Shown here: positions 11,532 to 25,881 of the stretch, one piece after another
Position numbering within the stretch: position 1 is the first letter of the stretch
How the letters are laid out: each line of letters starts with the position of its first letter
NCBI GenBank assembly: GCA_008694505.1
Contig: VZDJ01000623.1
Span: 7,098,194 to 7,162,193, forward strand
Length of the DNA: 64,000 nucleotides
Reading direction: 5' to 3'
From: Cyanoderma ruficeps
Taxonomy: Eukaryota; Chordata; Aves; Passeriformes; Timaliidae
Made by a program: the position numbers and the translations under genes
Notes under the pieces: generated by a model
The model's input: the letters and a program-made list of their open reading frames with translations, nothing else
Told to the model about the DNA's origin: nothing
The model's database searches: none

Positions 11532-14500
11532 GAGGAAGAAGGAAAAAAAGTATCGGGGACTTATGAAATAATAAAACATCAGGAATACTTCAGGTAGCTT
11601 TGACTCTTATGAAATCAGCATTATGCAGCAGGCTCATCATTTCCCTGCGAGGCTTACAATATTTGGGATGGTATGGCTCTCAATTGTTGAGTCAAGCTTT
11701 AGCAAGAGGAAGTCTGCTTTCATTTCTCAGGAAAGGTTTCTCACTAGCAGAGCTAGAGCAAAACACTGGAAAAAAGAAATTGCAGTGAATCCAGTCTCCT
11801 AATTCTAACAAGGTTAATTTATTTTTCCTGAGGGCTGTGGTGGCTTTGTGTGTGTTGAAAATTTCCAATTTTTGCAAAAAATTTATCATCATTTTGAGAG
11901 AATTTGTATTTTAAATATTGGAATACATCATTATTACAAGATTCTTGAGGGAAAATAATATTTTTAAAAGATATTTTCTCTTTCCTTAATTCTGCCACAT
12001 TGGTGATAATTTAAGAACTGTACTCAGAAAGAAATCCAATCTTTACAGCTTTTTTGTAAAGAAATAAAAAGGAAATTACAAGAGTCAGTGCTGTCTCATG
12101 AGTTTTCAAATAAGGCATATATTTTTACTTAAAATACATTATTGCAGATTTCCAAAAAGTGCCTGGAAAGGCAGATTTCCTCTTTTGGTTTTGTTAATGA
12201 TCTGTTACATTTCAGCTGGGGGTTCTGTGTTTCAACCCTTTTTTTTTTAACTCAGAATACATTTGGCCACTACTTCTGAATGTTCTCGAAAATGAACTTC
12301 TTTTCCTACAGTTTCTAAATCTACACAAATGCAGGAAATTGTTATAAGAATTGTTCTAAAAACAGAATTGTTTTAATGGATTAACATTCCTGATTCTTCT
12401 AACCCTGCACTGGTTTTCAGGCACTAATGTAACAGAAAAAAGCAAAGAAATGTTCTGGAATATACAGCTGTATCAGTAACATATAAGAAACTAGTTATTC
12501 TCTTAAAAGAATCTGAATTAAAAAAAAGTGAATTAAATGAAAAAACCCACATTTTTTACAAGGAAAATGTCCTGTAGTGATTCCCCAGTGTCTCAGGTTT
12601 TCTCCACAGAAAAGTATGTGAACAAAACAAGGAAGACAACCCTTAATCATGAATGTGACAGGCCTGACCTTGTATGCCTCGTTAGAATGAGATCAAGTCC
12701 AAGAGAGGATTTCTCAATTGCTTTGTTTCTTGCATTGCTATTTTGGTGTCTCATCATCCATCTACCAATTAAAAATTCTGTCACTTACAGTGCTGCCTAA
12801 ATCAGTAATTATTTCATACCATATAGGTGCTTTAACACGGACCTATTTAAATAGAATAATTCAACAACGACAAAGGCTTGATGGAAAAACAAACCTATAA
12901 ATGCAGTAGTTGCAGTTGAGTAATATTATGAAGCATATTAGCCCTTCTAATAGCAATAAAACTGCTTTCAATGAGTATTTAATTTTACTTTATTAAGCAA
13001 GAGCACAGATGCATTACCACAAGGCAGTTCGTAATAATTTTTATGACAATACAATGAATTGCAGGCTCTAGAAAAAGTGACGTTGCATTCATGTGTGATA
13101 AGTAGACTCATGTAGGTTTTCATTGTAAATCCCATTTTTTGCTAAGGGACAAGGCAATCAAAAGGATTTTGAGGTTGTAATTTTGCCATATCATGAAAGA
13201 TTCCAGGAGAATCTGGTTTCTTGACATGCCACAGTCATCATCACTTTTTTCAGGCTTTCTAATGTGGTTTTTTTAATTAAAATAAGGCTTATCTGAACTG
13301 CTCAATGGTATTAAATATCTTACTCTACTCCAAGGTTTCCACATTGGCCATTTTTCCTCTTTTCCCAAGTTGTGCCTTCATTTAAACAGTAAAGTTGGGC
13401 AGAACTGACATCTCTGACTGATGACTGCAGATCGTGACCGACCTTCCTCGCCTCCCACTTCAGCACACCTGCTTTCAGTGATTGATTGCCTGATAGCTGC
13501 TGTGAAGAAACCACTGCAGTGAGGCTGAGCTGATGGAAATGAAAACTGGCTTAATAAGATTGTTTTGCTATTCTGTGTACTTTGTTAATGCTTGGAGAAA
13601 GCGGAAAGCTCAGTTACGTGACCTATGGTTGAAGAGCCTGCTCTGTGTTCAGATGTGATTGGTAAAGACAAGCAGAGGTGCCTTTTTACTTCAGAGAGAA
13701 CTCTGGGCAATTGCTGAAATTAAAATTTTTATCTGGGGTGTTTACGTTGCAATTTCTATGCTAAATTGTACAAAGCAAAATCCAAGCTCTTTTTATATAG
13801 ATCAAAACTAGTACAAGAAATGCAATCACCTTGTGAGAAGTATGTGTCCTTCTGTGTAGGAAATGATCTTATTTTTTAGCTGGCATAGAAGTTTCAATCT
13901 ACAGTAGTAAGTCCAACACTCAGTGCAGTGAATAGCTGGTTGGGATTTTTCCAATTCAGTCAGCATACCAAATGAATACACTCGCACACATCCTCACTTT
14001 ATTTGCATAAAAAAATCAATTGTAAGGCAAAGTCCTGAAATCCTCTCTGGCGCCAGGAATTTATCTGAGAGGATACAATAAAAAGTGTTCAAAGTCTGTC
14101 CAAATTGAAACATAGCCTGGAAATCATGATCACAAATGATTAAATGAAAAATTCCTTATCAGAGGCAGGACACATAGATGTCATCCTACAGTATTCCATA
14201 TCATTGTGAAGAGCTTCTATCTTATTCTGCTTTGCATGGAGTGTTAAATATGTAGTGCAGAAAAGACCTGGAATGTTTTTCATTATAGCTCTGGCCTTAG
14301 AAATAAATCAAAACATTAGAAGACTAAGCCATTGCTTAGAATTCAATCCAAATTATTCAGGTAGACGGTTAAGATAATGTAAAAATTTAAAAAATGAGAA
14401 AAATTATTATAGTAATTTTATCAAGAACTGAAAAGAAATCATAACATTAGAGCTGTAGTTAGAATCACTGAGCAGATGTCTTCTAGCTGGTGCAGTCTGC

Positions 14501-17500
14501 CAGGTTTCCTGGTGGAGATGTGTAACAGTCAAGGAAATTGCATGAGCAGCACTGACAATCTGGGACAAATTTCAACAGTAGTTAAGTGCTGCTGGCTGCA
14601 GGTGGAAGGGAAGAAAAAAAGAGAAAAATATGCAGAGGAGAGGCCCAGCTACAAAGCAAGATATAACAAATTCAATGGGAAACTACTGTACTTCAACACA
14701 GTTAGAGTAATATAGACCCACTCATGGATCTTTACAGAAACTTAATTAAAAAAATAAAAGAATCCTCAAGCTTTACACACAAGCTCAATGGTTTTTCAGT
14801 GAAAGAAGATTGCTGCTATGAGCAGAGATCTGGGAGGGAAGAGCTCTACAAAAAAATTAAGAGGGAAGGAAACTCACAGTGATGTGAAAGTGGAAAAGGT
14901 TTGATAAAAGGTTTGACTGACCTTACAGTCAGTCATCTGTTAGTAACCACATCTTCCTCTGCCAAGGTGAAGTCTTTCACTGCTATTCTAAATCCTTGGA
15001 TTCTTGTCTTCAATGTATTTTGAAACGGATGTATAATGGTGAAGTCCTGTCTTCCTCTTTGTTGTTCCACTGGGTGGTGTTTGGAACAGCAAAGGAGTGA
15101 AATGAGACAGGATGGGAGAGATTCTGAACCCTGCTCTCCAGCCCCTAACTCTGCATTCCTTACCACCAGACATCTGCACAGAATTAAAGTACTTTTGCCA
15201 AGAGTGCATCACCCATCACCTGTGCTTAGGTTCACCCCATTCACTAAAGGTATATATGCCAGCATAATGAATCCTACTCCTACAGGCTCCTCTGGAGCCT
15301 GGAAACATCAAAGTTTTCTTTATAATCTGGTCCTATATGTCAGAATATGAAGAGCTGCTTCTCAGACTATCTGTGTTTCTTCTTAATGTCTCACCTAAAA
15401 TTTAAGTAGATGCTGTTACAAAGAACTGCATTTTGATTGTTAAATAGTTTGAATTTTTTAGAAGTGTGTTTTTGAACATCCAGTCTTCCAGGTACACATG
15501 CAAGCACTAATTCCATAGTCTGAAATCAGTCTTAGTACACAGAAAATGTCTTTGTTAATTTGAAACTGGGAGGTGATATGAACTCTATTCTGTCATAACT
15601 CAAGGAAATAGGTAAGTCCCAGGGAAGAATTAATAAATGCCGCCCTTTTGTAAAGGAAAGTCATGCCTCGGAGTTTTCTTTGAAGAAGCAAGCGACAGTG
15701 GACATAAGAAACTTGCATGTCAGTTACCTCAATTTGAAAAAGTTGTTTAAATCAGCCATCCACCAAATATTGTTCAAGAAACTAGAGTGGAAAAGCACAA
15801 GAAGGAAAGTCCTTAATGTACAAAGAACTGTACAAAAGATGGGTAACAGACCTAAAGTAGAAGTAATCAGGGTATTTTTTGTTTGATGTTGTTCTTTAAT
15901 TTTTACATCCTTATGAAAATTAGTCATCTATGTAATACCAAGGAACCTGACTGATTCTGGCCTCTGAAATTAAACTGAACAAAATGAGCTTTCTGCTCCT
16001 CAGCTATGCTCCTCTTCTGGCTATTTTGAGTGAAATGGCATGGTTCTGGGGCACAGAGTTGTAGTTCTGGAGGTAGACAGGAGAGAGTTAATAACAAGAT
16101 AACCTCTAGAAATGCTTTGTTTGTCCCTTTGGTTCTCTCGTTCCACTGCAGACAAAGTGTTTCTTCCACAGGTATATATTTTTTTCTTTTGTTATTTCAA
16201 CTCATTTCACTTTGGGGCAGTCTGAAGAGTAGGTTGACTAGCCAAAATTGTAAGATAAAAATATTTGGCAAGATAGGTCTTGTATGCAGATGTTCTTATT
16301 GCTGCTAGCTGTTTGGCACTCCAATGTACATTTGTTGTGTAGGCGTACTTCTTTTCATGTGTGTAGCGAATAAGGAATCTCTATCCCCAGAGGCTGTGAT
16401 AGATATATTCAAACTGAGTGGATTAATTAAAAGAGTCACAAAGAGTTTCTTCATGAACACAGTTGAATGAAATTTGAGTATCCTCCTTGTTTGAATATGT
16501 ATTTGAATTTGAATTACAAAACGAGCTATAAGAGTATCTTAATAGTGGAGCAATTTTCTTCACTGTTACAGGTTTGTTTTTTTTCAAAGGGACGCACAAT
16601 TATAATTAGGCAAGAATCTTAAAGCTCTGAGAGTGTGGCTTTTGTGACCAATTTTATATTTTATTTCCTAGTCAGACTTTCTTAGAAGGGGAAGAGAAAA
16701 GTCCTACAAAAAGCAATGAAGTATTCAGAAAATATTCTGGCAGAATTCTAATGGCCATTAAGATTTAGAAACAACTCCCACCAATTTATTTTCCAATCTA
16801 TTGTTGTATTTTTTTACCATTTAAGAGTTAAAAGGTCTTTAATTTAAAAGAAATTCCTCTTCTATGCAACTAATAGTTCTCTTTCTGTACCCAACTATTT
16901 GTTTTCTCTTAATATTAACCATTCATATTGCTTTTCCTATCAGCCCTGTGCTTTCAGCTATCTTTCTACAAATCAATCTTTGTTTACTCAAGGTAATTCT
17001 TATTTTATGCTCAATAGCATGTTTTTCTAATATTTTCCATATCCTCTTTTGTATTTTTAGTACCAGTCCCCTTGTCCTCTTTGTCTCCTTGCTGGTATGA
17101 TATTGTGTTACTTGTTTACACTGACCTCAGCAAATCACTGAGTTCCCACGGTAATGTTTCCCTTAGTTTTAACTCCCCCCAAAAATGATTGAAGGATTTC
17201 TGACCAAGATAACTGACTGTGATATCAACCCTTGAAATGAAGGATGCAGATAATACAGCATATACATTAAAAATGCAGTGTGGTGACAGGATCATCAGAA
17301 GCTCTTTCAGGCCCTGGTTGTGCAAAAATCCTCTGGACCTTTCCCACTAAAACATCTCCCACTTGTCATCCTCTTGCCTTTGAGCAATCTGTTGCTCAAT
17401 ACTTCGATTCTTAATCTGATCCCAGAAATGTCAAATCAGCATCATAAGGATCAAAGAGGGAAAGAAGCACTAAAGAAGGGAGTGCCAGTGTGAGGTACAT

Positions 17501-20500
17501 GAGGAAGTACAAAATTGGCTGTTTTAGGAGAGGCTTCCCTATGCTGTGGAAGATCCGATTAAGTTCCAGATTTTCCACCTATCTCTTAATTGTCACTTTC
17601 AAGTTATTTAACTCCACACCCACCTTCCTAACTCCCCCTAAGCATTCCAAGGCCTTGAAATAATTTTTATCAGCTCACGTAGTTCCTAGTGGGAACTATG
17701 TGTCCTTCATACAAAGCACAAACTAAGGAACAGCTGCATAATTTACCCAGAAAGGAAAAGCAAAGCAAGGCTCTACATGTTAGATACATTCCTCATTTGT
17801 CACAGGATGTTCAGCTATGAACTCTCAGCTATGGAGATGGACTCCTCCATGGGCATTTCCTCCTAGGTGGGATTGTTGGACAGATCACCCCCATTTCAGT
17901 ATTTGAATCAATTCACATTTCCCCACCTACCTCAATGACAGATCTTTTGCCATAATGCTCAGGGGACACTGAAAGGATGAAGGTGTTGATGTTTTTTTCC
18001 TACCTGATTCACCAAGCATGGCCTCACCTTATATCTCAGCAGCTTTCAGTGTGTTCACTGACAGCCTGTGTGTCTATTTAGAGAAGCAGGGCTGGCCTGG
18101 GTTGCCCTGAGTGTGAGCACTGGCTGTCCATGTGTAGCACTTCACAGTCCCTTGACTCTTTTGAGCCACTTCAATCAACTCTACCACTCTGGGTACAGGA
18201 GAATCAGTGCTGCTCAGCCTCAGTATTCCTCACTTGGTTATTGTACCTTTTTATTTTTGCAGTATCAACAGAGTCCTAGAATTAGATGAATGGCATTTTT
18301 TTAAGGAGGCTTGTAATGTGTAAATGTTTAAAGTACCTGAAGTATCTCTAGCTTGGCTAAATTTATCTCCCTTTTTGCTCTTTGAAGAAAGTCAGGACAG
18401 TGGAGAAACAACTCCTCCAGAACTGAAATTAGTCCTCTTCTGCTTTCTATATAGTCCAGAGGGAAGCTGAACTGATTGTCCTCCCAATCAAAATGAATCT
18501 ACTAAATAACTGTTACCCAAATCCTCTTGGGTGTAATTTTCTCATTTATAATTATCCTCATGCTAGTATTGAGGATAAATGTACGTGTAGGTATTTAAAG
18601 CAGAGTAACTGGAACTGGAGCAAAGAGTGCTGTGTGTGTAGGTAAGGATGAGATATTGTAATTGCTGGCAGAGGCCAAGCCTCTCACTGTATGCCTTCAC
18701 TGAGGGGAAAAGCCACTGGGATCTTCTTGCCTGTGTGAGGGCCTCATCATAATATTCTTTTTTAGAGTCTTCCATTTCATTTACTTCAATGCTAAAAGCA
18801 TCTCTTTGTCTTCACAGAGCTGGAACACAAGATCTTCTTCTTCTTTTTTTTTTTTTTTCCCTAAAACNTGCATGACCTAAAGGGTTCTTTCAACATATAA
18901 TAATAATAATAGTTAAAAAAAAAAAGAAAAAGCAGTGTAATCCCGCTAATTAAAAATAAGTATTTACTCTAATTATTCCTTTTAAAAAGCCCCTTCAATG
19001 TTCCTAGTTTGCACAAATGTTGGTTGCACCATGCTTGAACAAACTATTCTTTAATTAGTGCAATGCTTCCTAATCCAGAATGGAAGGGTGTGGACCAAAT
19101 ATTCCACACCACCTAGGCTGTGTGTTCTCATCCTTCAGCACCTTCAAAGCATCATCCTGGCAAATGGTGCAGAATCTGCAATCCTGATTCAGCTCTTTGG
19201 AGGCCAGTGGGAAAAATCCCCACTGTTTTGTTGAGGAATTTTTATTTTGGTTTAATTTCAGAGATTTTTCCTTTGCATGTTTCATAAACTGCAGCAATGC
19301 GTGCAGCTAAAGACACAAATGGCAACTTGAAACCTGGTACTTTTTAAGGCAATGCTTAAGCCTTGGAAGTCTTGGGAGAACACAGTAATCATCCATGTCA
19401 CGATTTCCAAGGAGGTGGCATCCTTAAGACCCCTTGTACGGAATGATTTTTTTATAAAGTTTCATGAATTTTGTCATTCTGACACGCAGTTTTAAAAAAG
19501 ACAGTAGCATAAATCAAGGACCAATATTTAACCACTGAGTCTGAAAATCTTCTACCTCCAGCAACAGTGCCGCTGATTCTAATTTGTCTTGACTTTTGAG
19601 AGTCAAAAGTGTTTTTGCAATATTTTTTTTTGCATTGACTGATATTTATAAACAAAACTGTCATATTTTGAGGAGAGTCAGAAAAGTTAACTGGCTTGAC
19701 ATAGCCACTGTGCAAATTGTTCTCTTTCCTAATTAGTTATCTATTATTACTCATATACATGAACTATAATATTTGCGATCCCCCAAAATACTTCAAATCA
19801 TACCAATATAAATTATTTTGCTCTTCCTGTTTTAAAATATACTTTGAGTGCTTATGGATCATCCCAGAGTTTCTGCTAGGTTGCACAGATGAAACAATTA
19901 AATCATCGCACTGCTGACATGACCCTTTCACCTGTGCAGTTAACAAATATGGAACTTAAGCTCCAGAACAAAAATAGTAATTCCAATATTGAGAGTAGAG
20001 CAAGCATACAGCATGGCTTAAACTGCATTCAAATCCTGTTTTCAGGACACATAGACTTTCTCCTAAGGCACCACAATAGCTCGTGACTTTCTAAATTTGA
20101 TTTACAATATCACAAAGACTTGAAGCACAGGAGAGGAGCTGTACCAACCACATCATGGGGACCCTCAGGAAACACATTTGAGGTTAATCTTTAGAAGCCC
20201 ATATGAAGAAAATTCCTCCAAGTAAACAGTCTCTAGTGTAAATGAACAAAGAACTATTTGCAAGAGGAAGTATCAGAAAAGACTCAAAAATAGCTTGTAC
20301 ATTATGTGTAAGAGTCACGACCGGAAAGCCACAAATGAAGAGTCACATGAAAAATCTACTTACATACACAGTCAAGGAAATCCTTCACCCAGAGATGATA
20401 ATTTAGATGTTCTGGCTGAACCACAGAAAGAATACAAGCTTAAACCAAGCAAAAATTGCTTTTGGGGATCATAGTATACCTTGTGTTGGCTTTCAGTCAG

Positions 20501-22128
20501 ATGGGCCATGGCAGAAAGTACCCAAATGGCCACAGAGGTGGTTAATAGTTGTATATCACATTTCTAGGACCAGAGAAGAACAAACCCCTGCTGGTACTTG
20601 TGCATGACAGCTAATTAAACCTTAAAAAAGTCTTCTCAATTCAGGAGCCCTTTAAGTGTTAGAAGGACCAGAAATCTTGTTCTACAGTACATACCTGACA
20701 GCAGAGAAGGTCAAACTATTCTAAACCCCTAAATTCACATTCATAGATCACATTACAGTCAGGCATCTTCTCATGAGGAACTTGTTCTCTGTATTTTGTT
20801 ACAGACTCACTCAAAATTCACTTGATGGAAGACCCACCCTAAATAGGATTATCTTTTTTGACTGCATAATTCTACCACTTCTTGCATTGCACAGTTCTAC
20901 AGCTATCTGTACTCAAAGAGCAAAACTGTGGCCCACAGAGAAAGACTTGAACACATCTTTCTAACTCTTTATCTAGTTTTCTGAAAAGTTTTGGTCAAAT
21001 TATGAAGTCAGTCCCACTATGTTTACTGAACTCACCCATCTAAATTAATTTCTATTGATATGAGCACCAAATGGTTAAGATGATTGATTCTGGTTGAACT
21101 TCAAATCTATAGTCAGGCAAAATGTGTTCCTGGATATTAGACGAGGTTTATTTTAAATGCTTTTTTAATTAAAAAAAAAAAAAAAAACCACAAAAAACAA
21201 ACATACATCTTCCCTCAGTCACAGTGATATTCTAAGGATTAATTTCTTAAAAGCTCCTGCAACCTTCTGTGAGATCTTTGGAAAGGGCATGCTTAATTAA
21301 TTACTCTTATCATCATGCATTGTCCTGAAGGCTCAGTGGAGAATTTGCACTTTTCAAAACAACCAGTTTCTTTGAAGGGAATAAAATGAGAATATTTACT
21401 TCTAATTGTAAAGTCGGAGGGCTGATAGATGTAAAGAGGCCACAGCACAAAGGGTTGGTCTAAACAGAGAGTGGCCACAGGCATTACATAATTATGTGTT
21501 ACAAGCATTTGGATGGTGATGGCCACACATTTTTTAATTAAGTGCTGAGACAATTTACGTCAGATGGTCAGCTTGGACACCATTCCTGCCTGATGAGAGT
21601 GTCCCTTCAGCACATTGTCCGGCTGCAAGTCAGAACTGAAAAATGAGCTGCTGGGAAGGAAAGGGTTTCTGCACAGAAGAACCCTGAGCCGTCTCTTTTG
21701 TAACAGAAGATCTGCTAGAAAAGGAGTTCAGCACTACAAAAAGACTTGAACAGGCGTTTCTTCTTTTTCTGTGTTATGTTAAGCATTCCTCATAAAACAC
21801 CAGGTTCTTGATCCCAACCCTTGATCTGCTCCTTCTTCTTGATCATTACAGCCAAGCCCCTTTCCATTCATTGATTAGTTTCCAGCTGGATATGTTCCCT
21901 AATGCAGCAAACCTGAAGCAGTACAAACAGAGGGATTAAATAGAACAGTAAAAGTGTAGGAATTGCCTAATTATTTAAAATGCATATTTATGGCATGTGG
22001 CAGCTGGATGGGCCAGTTAACCCCTGTGGTGGTGCGGTGCTTCTCCCAGGGCTTTTGCCTGCTCTTCCCAGCCAGCTCTGGCACCGGTGTCACAAAAAGG
22101 TACAGTCCTGTATTCTGGAATACAGTTC
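11532..22128. other. Intergenic DNA, no gene recognised
   Basis: No coding exon, RNA gene or clear mobile element was recognised in this 10.6 kb. It contains a short hairpin (17676-17702, cacgtagttcc paired with ggaactatgtg), a poly-T tract followed by an ambiguous base at 18868, and a T-run/A-run junction near 21160-21187. The last part, 22010-22128, is GC-richer and abuts an LTR. Confidence 0.45.
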
Positions 22129-22134
22129 CAATCC

Positions 22135-22674
22135 TGTGGGTCCTTGTCTCAGCAGCAGCGTGAACAATGCGAGAAATAAAGGGATGAGAATCAGGTGGGG
22201 AACTTCAACTGGGTTTTATTAAGTTCCCACAACTTCCTTCCACCCAGAAGTCAGCCCGCCAAAGCCCACTGGACTCCAGGGTTTTCACCTTAAATATCGG
22301 GGTGGGGGAGTGGGGAGGATACAGCTGGGAACCAATCCAGAGTGGGAAGGGAGTGACCCCGAACCCAACTGACAACCCATAGAACAAATCAAGGAACAAA
22401 GGGGAAAAGGGAACCTAGACCCCGCCAATCATTCAAAGTCCTCGCCAGAATTTCCTGGGCATCAGGGTGAGGCCTTGAAGTGACAGACAGGACCCAGGTG
22501 TCCCATAAATGATGACGGATTAATAACAATAACTGAGGTAAACCATAATGGGGTAAAACATGGGGTCCATGGGAAAAACCATTGTGAAACAGTATAAAAC
22601 AAACAGATGCATATAAAAACTGGTAAAACCCCAAACACACCACTACAAAGCCCCTTATAGTTAAGTTTGCAACA
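22135..22674 (-). mobile_element. Solo LTR of an endogenous retrovirus
   Basis: On the minus strand the element runs from TGTTGCAAAC to GGACCCACA (TG...CA, 540 bp). Its flanks are caatcc (22129-22134) and taatcc (22675-22680), a 6-bp target-site duplication with one mismatch. A TATA-like GATATTTAAGG (+ strand 22288-22298) lies about 75 bp before an AATAAA (+ strand 22215-22220), the expected U3-R layout. It shares the TGTTGCA start, strand and length class with the element at 2116-2651, although the bodies differ. No internal viral genes are present. Confidence 0.75.
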
Positions 22675-22680
22675 TAATCC

Positions 22681-25648
22681 AGACACTAGTGGAGCTTCTT
22701 CAGTGTCAAACAGAATTGATAAGGAGTTGCTAGAAATCTCCTGGAAGGAAACCCATGTTCTAAAAATTCATATTTAATGGCTTCATCACTCACTGTTGAT
22801 TAAAATTTAGTTTTTATCACAGCTCATGTAAAGGCCAGCATTTTATTGCTGAGCTAGGGATCAGATTTAGAAAGAGATTTGAATCCAAAGTACCTCACCC
22901 AGGGAACAAAAAAAAAAAAAGCCATACCTGTATATGTTGTAAATGATCATCTGAAGGATCATTTTTGCAAGGCCAAACTCCAGCTCATGGTGCCATGGGT
23001 AATCTCCCAGCTCAGATTGCTCAGCCAAAGTATACTGGAATTCAGGATTCAACTGACTCAGCAATAATTTGTCAGGTGAAATACAGATGCATAATGGAGC
23101 CAAAGTTTGTTACAGTAAAAATGAGAGTCCCCAAAACTCTCAAAACTGAAGAGTGCTCTTAAAACTGAAAGTAAGAGCATTTACAGGGAAAACAAAAATC
23201 CCAAACCTAAAGTAAAATAAGTACATATATGAAGCAAAGCAATTCACAATGATGCTCTTTGTATTTTTCTCCACAAGCATTAGGCATGTCTGTCTTAGGT
23301 TTAAACAGGGAGAGGTTGCTGCTACGAATTTGTAGTAACTTCTCACTTACTGCTGGAGTCTTACATTTGTATGTCCAAAGTGTATTCTTGGGTCACATTG
23401 CAAAGTGCAGACAACAGTGGCAACTTGTAGTCAGATACAAGTCAGAGGACAATCTCGTAACACCTTAAGTGAATTCCTACTACTTTTCTTTAGTGTAACA
23501 TCTTTAGATAAACCAAGTAAATAGACATTCATTTGAACTTGAGCTGAATGAAGATCCACAAGAGATACTATTCACAGAAGTGTTAGCTGAAAAGGGCATG
23601 TCCAGAGGTCTCAGATCCAACTTCCTTCTTAAACTAAGAGTTTCACCAGCTGCAGCTCTCATTACCTATGCACTGAAAATCTGAAAGGACAGATGCTTCA
23701 TAGTCTTACAATGCTGCATTACATTGCACCTGCTAAATAAAGAAACTTTTTCTACTGTTCAAAACTGCTTAGCCTCTGGCTCTCTTCTCATAGATCTGTC
23801 ACTGTTGAGAAGATTTTGGTTTTCACTTTACAATTTCCTCTCAAGTAGTTTTAAACTGCATTTACATTCCCCCATAGTCTCTAAAACCACATTTACCAGC
23901 AGTTTTTTGTGGTCAGAAAGTCAAAGCTAGTACATTCTCATAATATCAAGGAAGTTCATGCTATTTTATAGTATAAAGACTAATTGCTTCTACATTTAGG
24001 GGCTGAGATTTCCTTAACATAGACTTGTCTGAATTTTCTAACTTTTTCAAAGAAAAGAGTGCACTGGAACTAGAACATTTTCACCAGCAGAATCTAAAGA
24101 TTTCTTAGATTGTGTGCACAAAATAACTTCCTCTCCTACTAAAAACCTCCTATGGGAGCATGAGGTTGTGATCAGGATTTCTGCATTAATTTTTATGACA
24201 TCTGCCCACATTTCATTTCAGACTTGAAGCTTATGGGGGTCTCGCCTTAGGAGCATCTAATTTTGTCAGAATTGTGTTAGAAAGTGCATAGATCATACAG
24301 ACAGACTAAATACTTTCAGTTTAGTGTTGCCTCAACAGAAGCTCTTGCTGGTGAGCACCCAGCATACCAAGACTGTCAACTGTGCAACTGTATCATGACA
24401 ATGAGTGCAGGGAGTCACGAAAACCAGTCAGAGCTTTGTGGAACCAGATCTCCTGTATCTAGCTCCTTTCTGCCTTTCCTTTCTTTTTGTTTCTAACTCC
24501 TGTTTCTAACTTTCCTTTCTCTTAGGGTTTTGAGAAAAGTTTCAGTGTCTTACAGCACGTTTGCCACTTTGTGGGTAGTTAGTGCAGGGTGTCTACACAT
24601 TTATTTCAGTTCACGTGAGTGGCACATAGCTGCTGGCTAAATTTGTCTCCATGTGTTGTCACAATCTCATCACCATTCATTTCCTCCTGTTTCATGTATC
24701 ACATCAGCCTTCTGCTGTGAATTTGTCCTATCTTAGAGCAACTCAGCAAAAAGTGATTATCCTTCACTGATGTCCCTGCACTGGATTGCTTCAAAATTGG
24801 CACCTAGCCGAGATCATGTCATCTCCAAATGCCATTGGACTTTAACTTCTGTGCTAATCCAGCAGCCTGCACTTGAAGACAGTTTTTAATGAAAACCAAA
24901 TATGTTTTAGTAAAGCCCAAATTATTGTTCTGTCCCCGAGAACAGTCACACTAAATTCTGCATCTTGCAATGTGCTGGGGGTCAGGTTGTTGGTTAGTTA
25001 ATCACAGCTCAGCCTCACTGGGGTGTCACAACTTCAACCACAACTTCCCAGTCCAGAGCCAAAGCTTCTGGTACCAGAACTGACAGTAAATCGCCAAACT
25101 CCCTCCCTTTGCTGTGTGACCAGGGCTCCCCCAACTTTTCGAGTGGGATGACATTAAATATATTGCTACATGAAGAAATGTGTGTGTTGTTAAATTTTAC
25201 AGAGGCAGAGAGAACACACTGTGCCTTTCTTTTATCTCAGGTCAGAAGAAACTAACCTAGCAAGGAGAACCTAAAATAAATATTTTTTAATATTTAACTA
25301 AGCTAATCAAAAAATAGTGGATCTGGTAAACAATAAGGTGCACATCTAATATTGCCTGTTGATATTACATAATCCTTATTAATTTATCACAAAGATTAAT
25401 GGAAAATATAAAGCTATATGTAAATATAAAATTTGATTATATAAAATAAAAAACACACTAAAGATGCATATAAATGTAAAATATTTTTTATTACATAAAT
25501 ATAAGATTAAAAATATATAAGTAAAAATAATAAGAAATTAATTGGAACATACAAGTGAGACAATTTATGTGGAAAAAAAGCTATTTGCATTCTATTATTG
25601 AATATTCTCCAAAAATCTCATTATATGTGTATTTGCCGTGTAAAGATT
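22681..25648. other. Intergenic DNA ending in an extremely AT-rich stretch
   Basis: No gene was recognised. From about 25266 to 25560 the sequence is almost entirely A/T, with many short TATA and TTTAAA-like words, and leads into the dispersed repeat that follows. Confidence 0.5.
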
Positions 25649-25881
25649 GTGAATTCTGTTTTATGTTCATCAAGAACCAAAAAGAAAGATAATTATTTAT
25701 TATCATTGGTCAATATCCACACATGTGGCAAGGCATTCCAAGATTTTTTTTTGACAGGCTACTGTAAAAAAAGTGTGTATACAACTTTTGGTCAAAATCA
25801 TGTATTTGGAAATACGTAGAATATGTTTTTTGTTATTGGAGTGAATGATTAAATCTATATAGAATTCAAATTTATATATAT
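25649..25881 (+). repeat. Unclassified dispersed repeat, copy A
   Basis: Matches 36862-37062 in the same orientation. Shared words include gtgaattct, atgttcatcaaga, caaaatca-gtattt-gaaatac and atagaattcaaatttatata, separated by diverged or gapped stretches. About 230 bp here against 200 bp there, so indels have accumulated. The family was not recognised. Confidence 0.75.
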
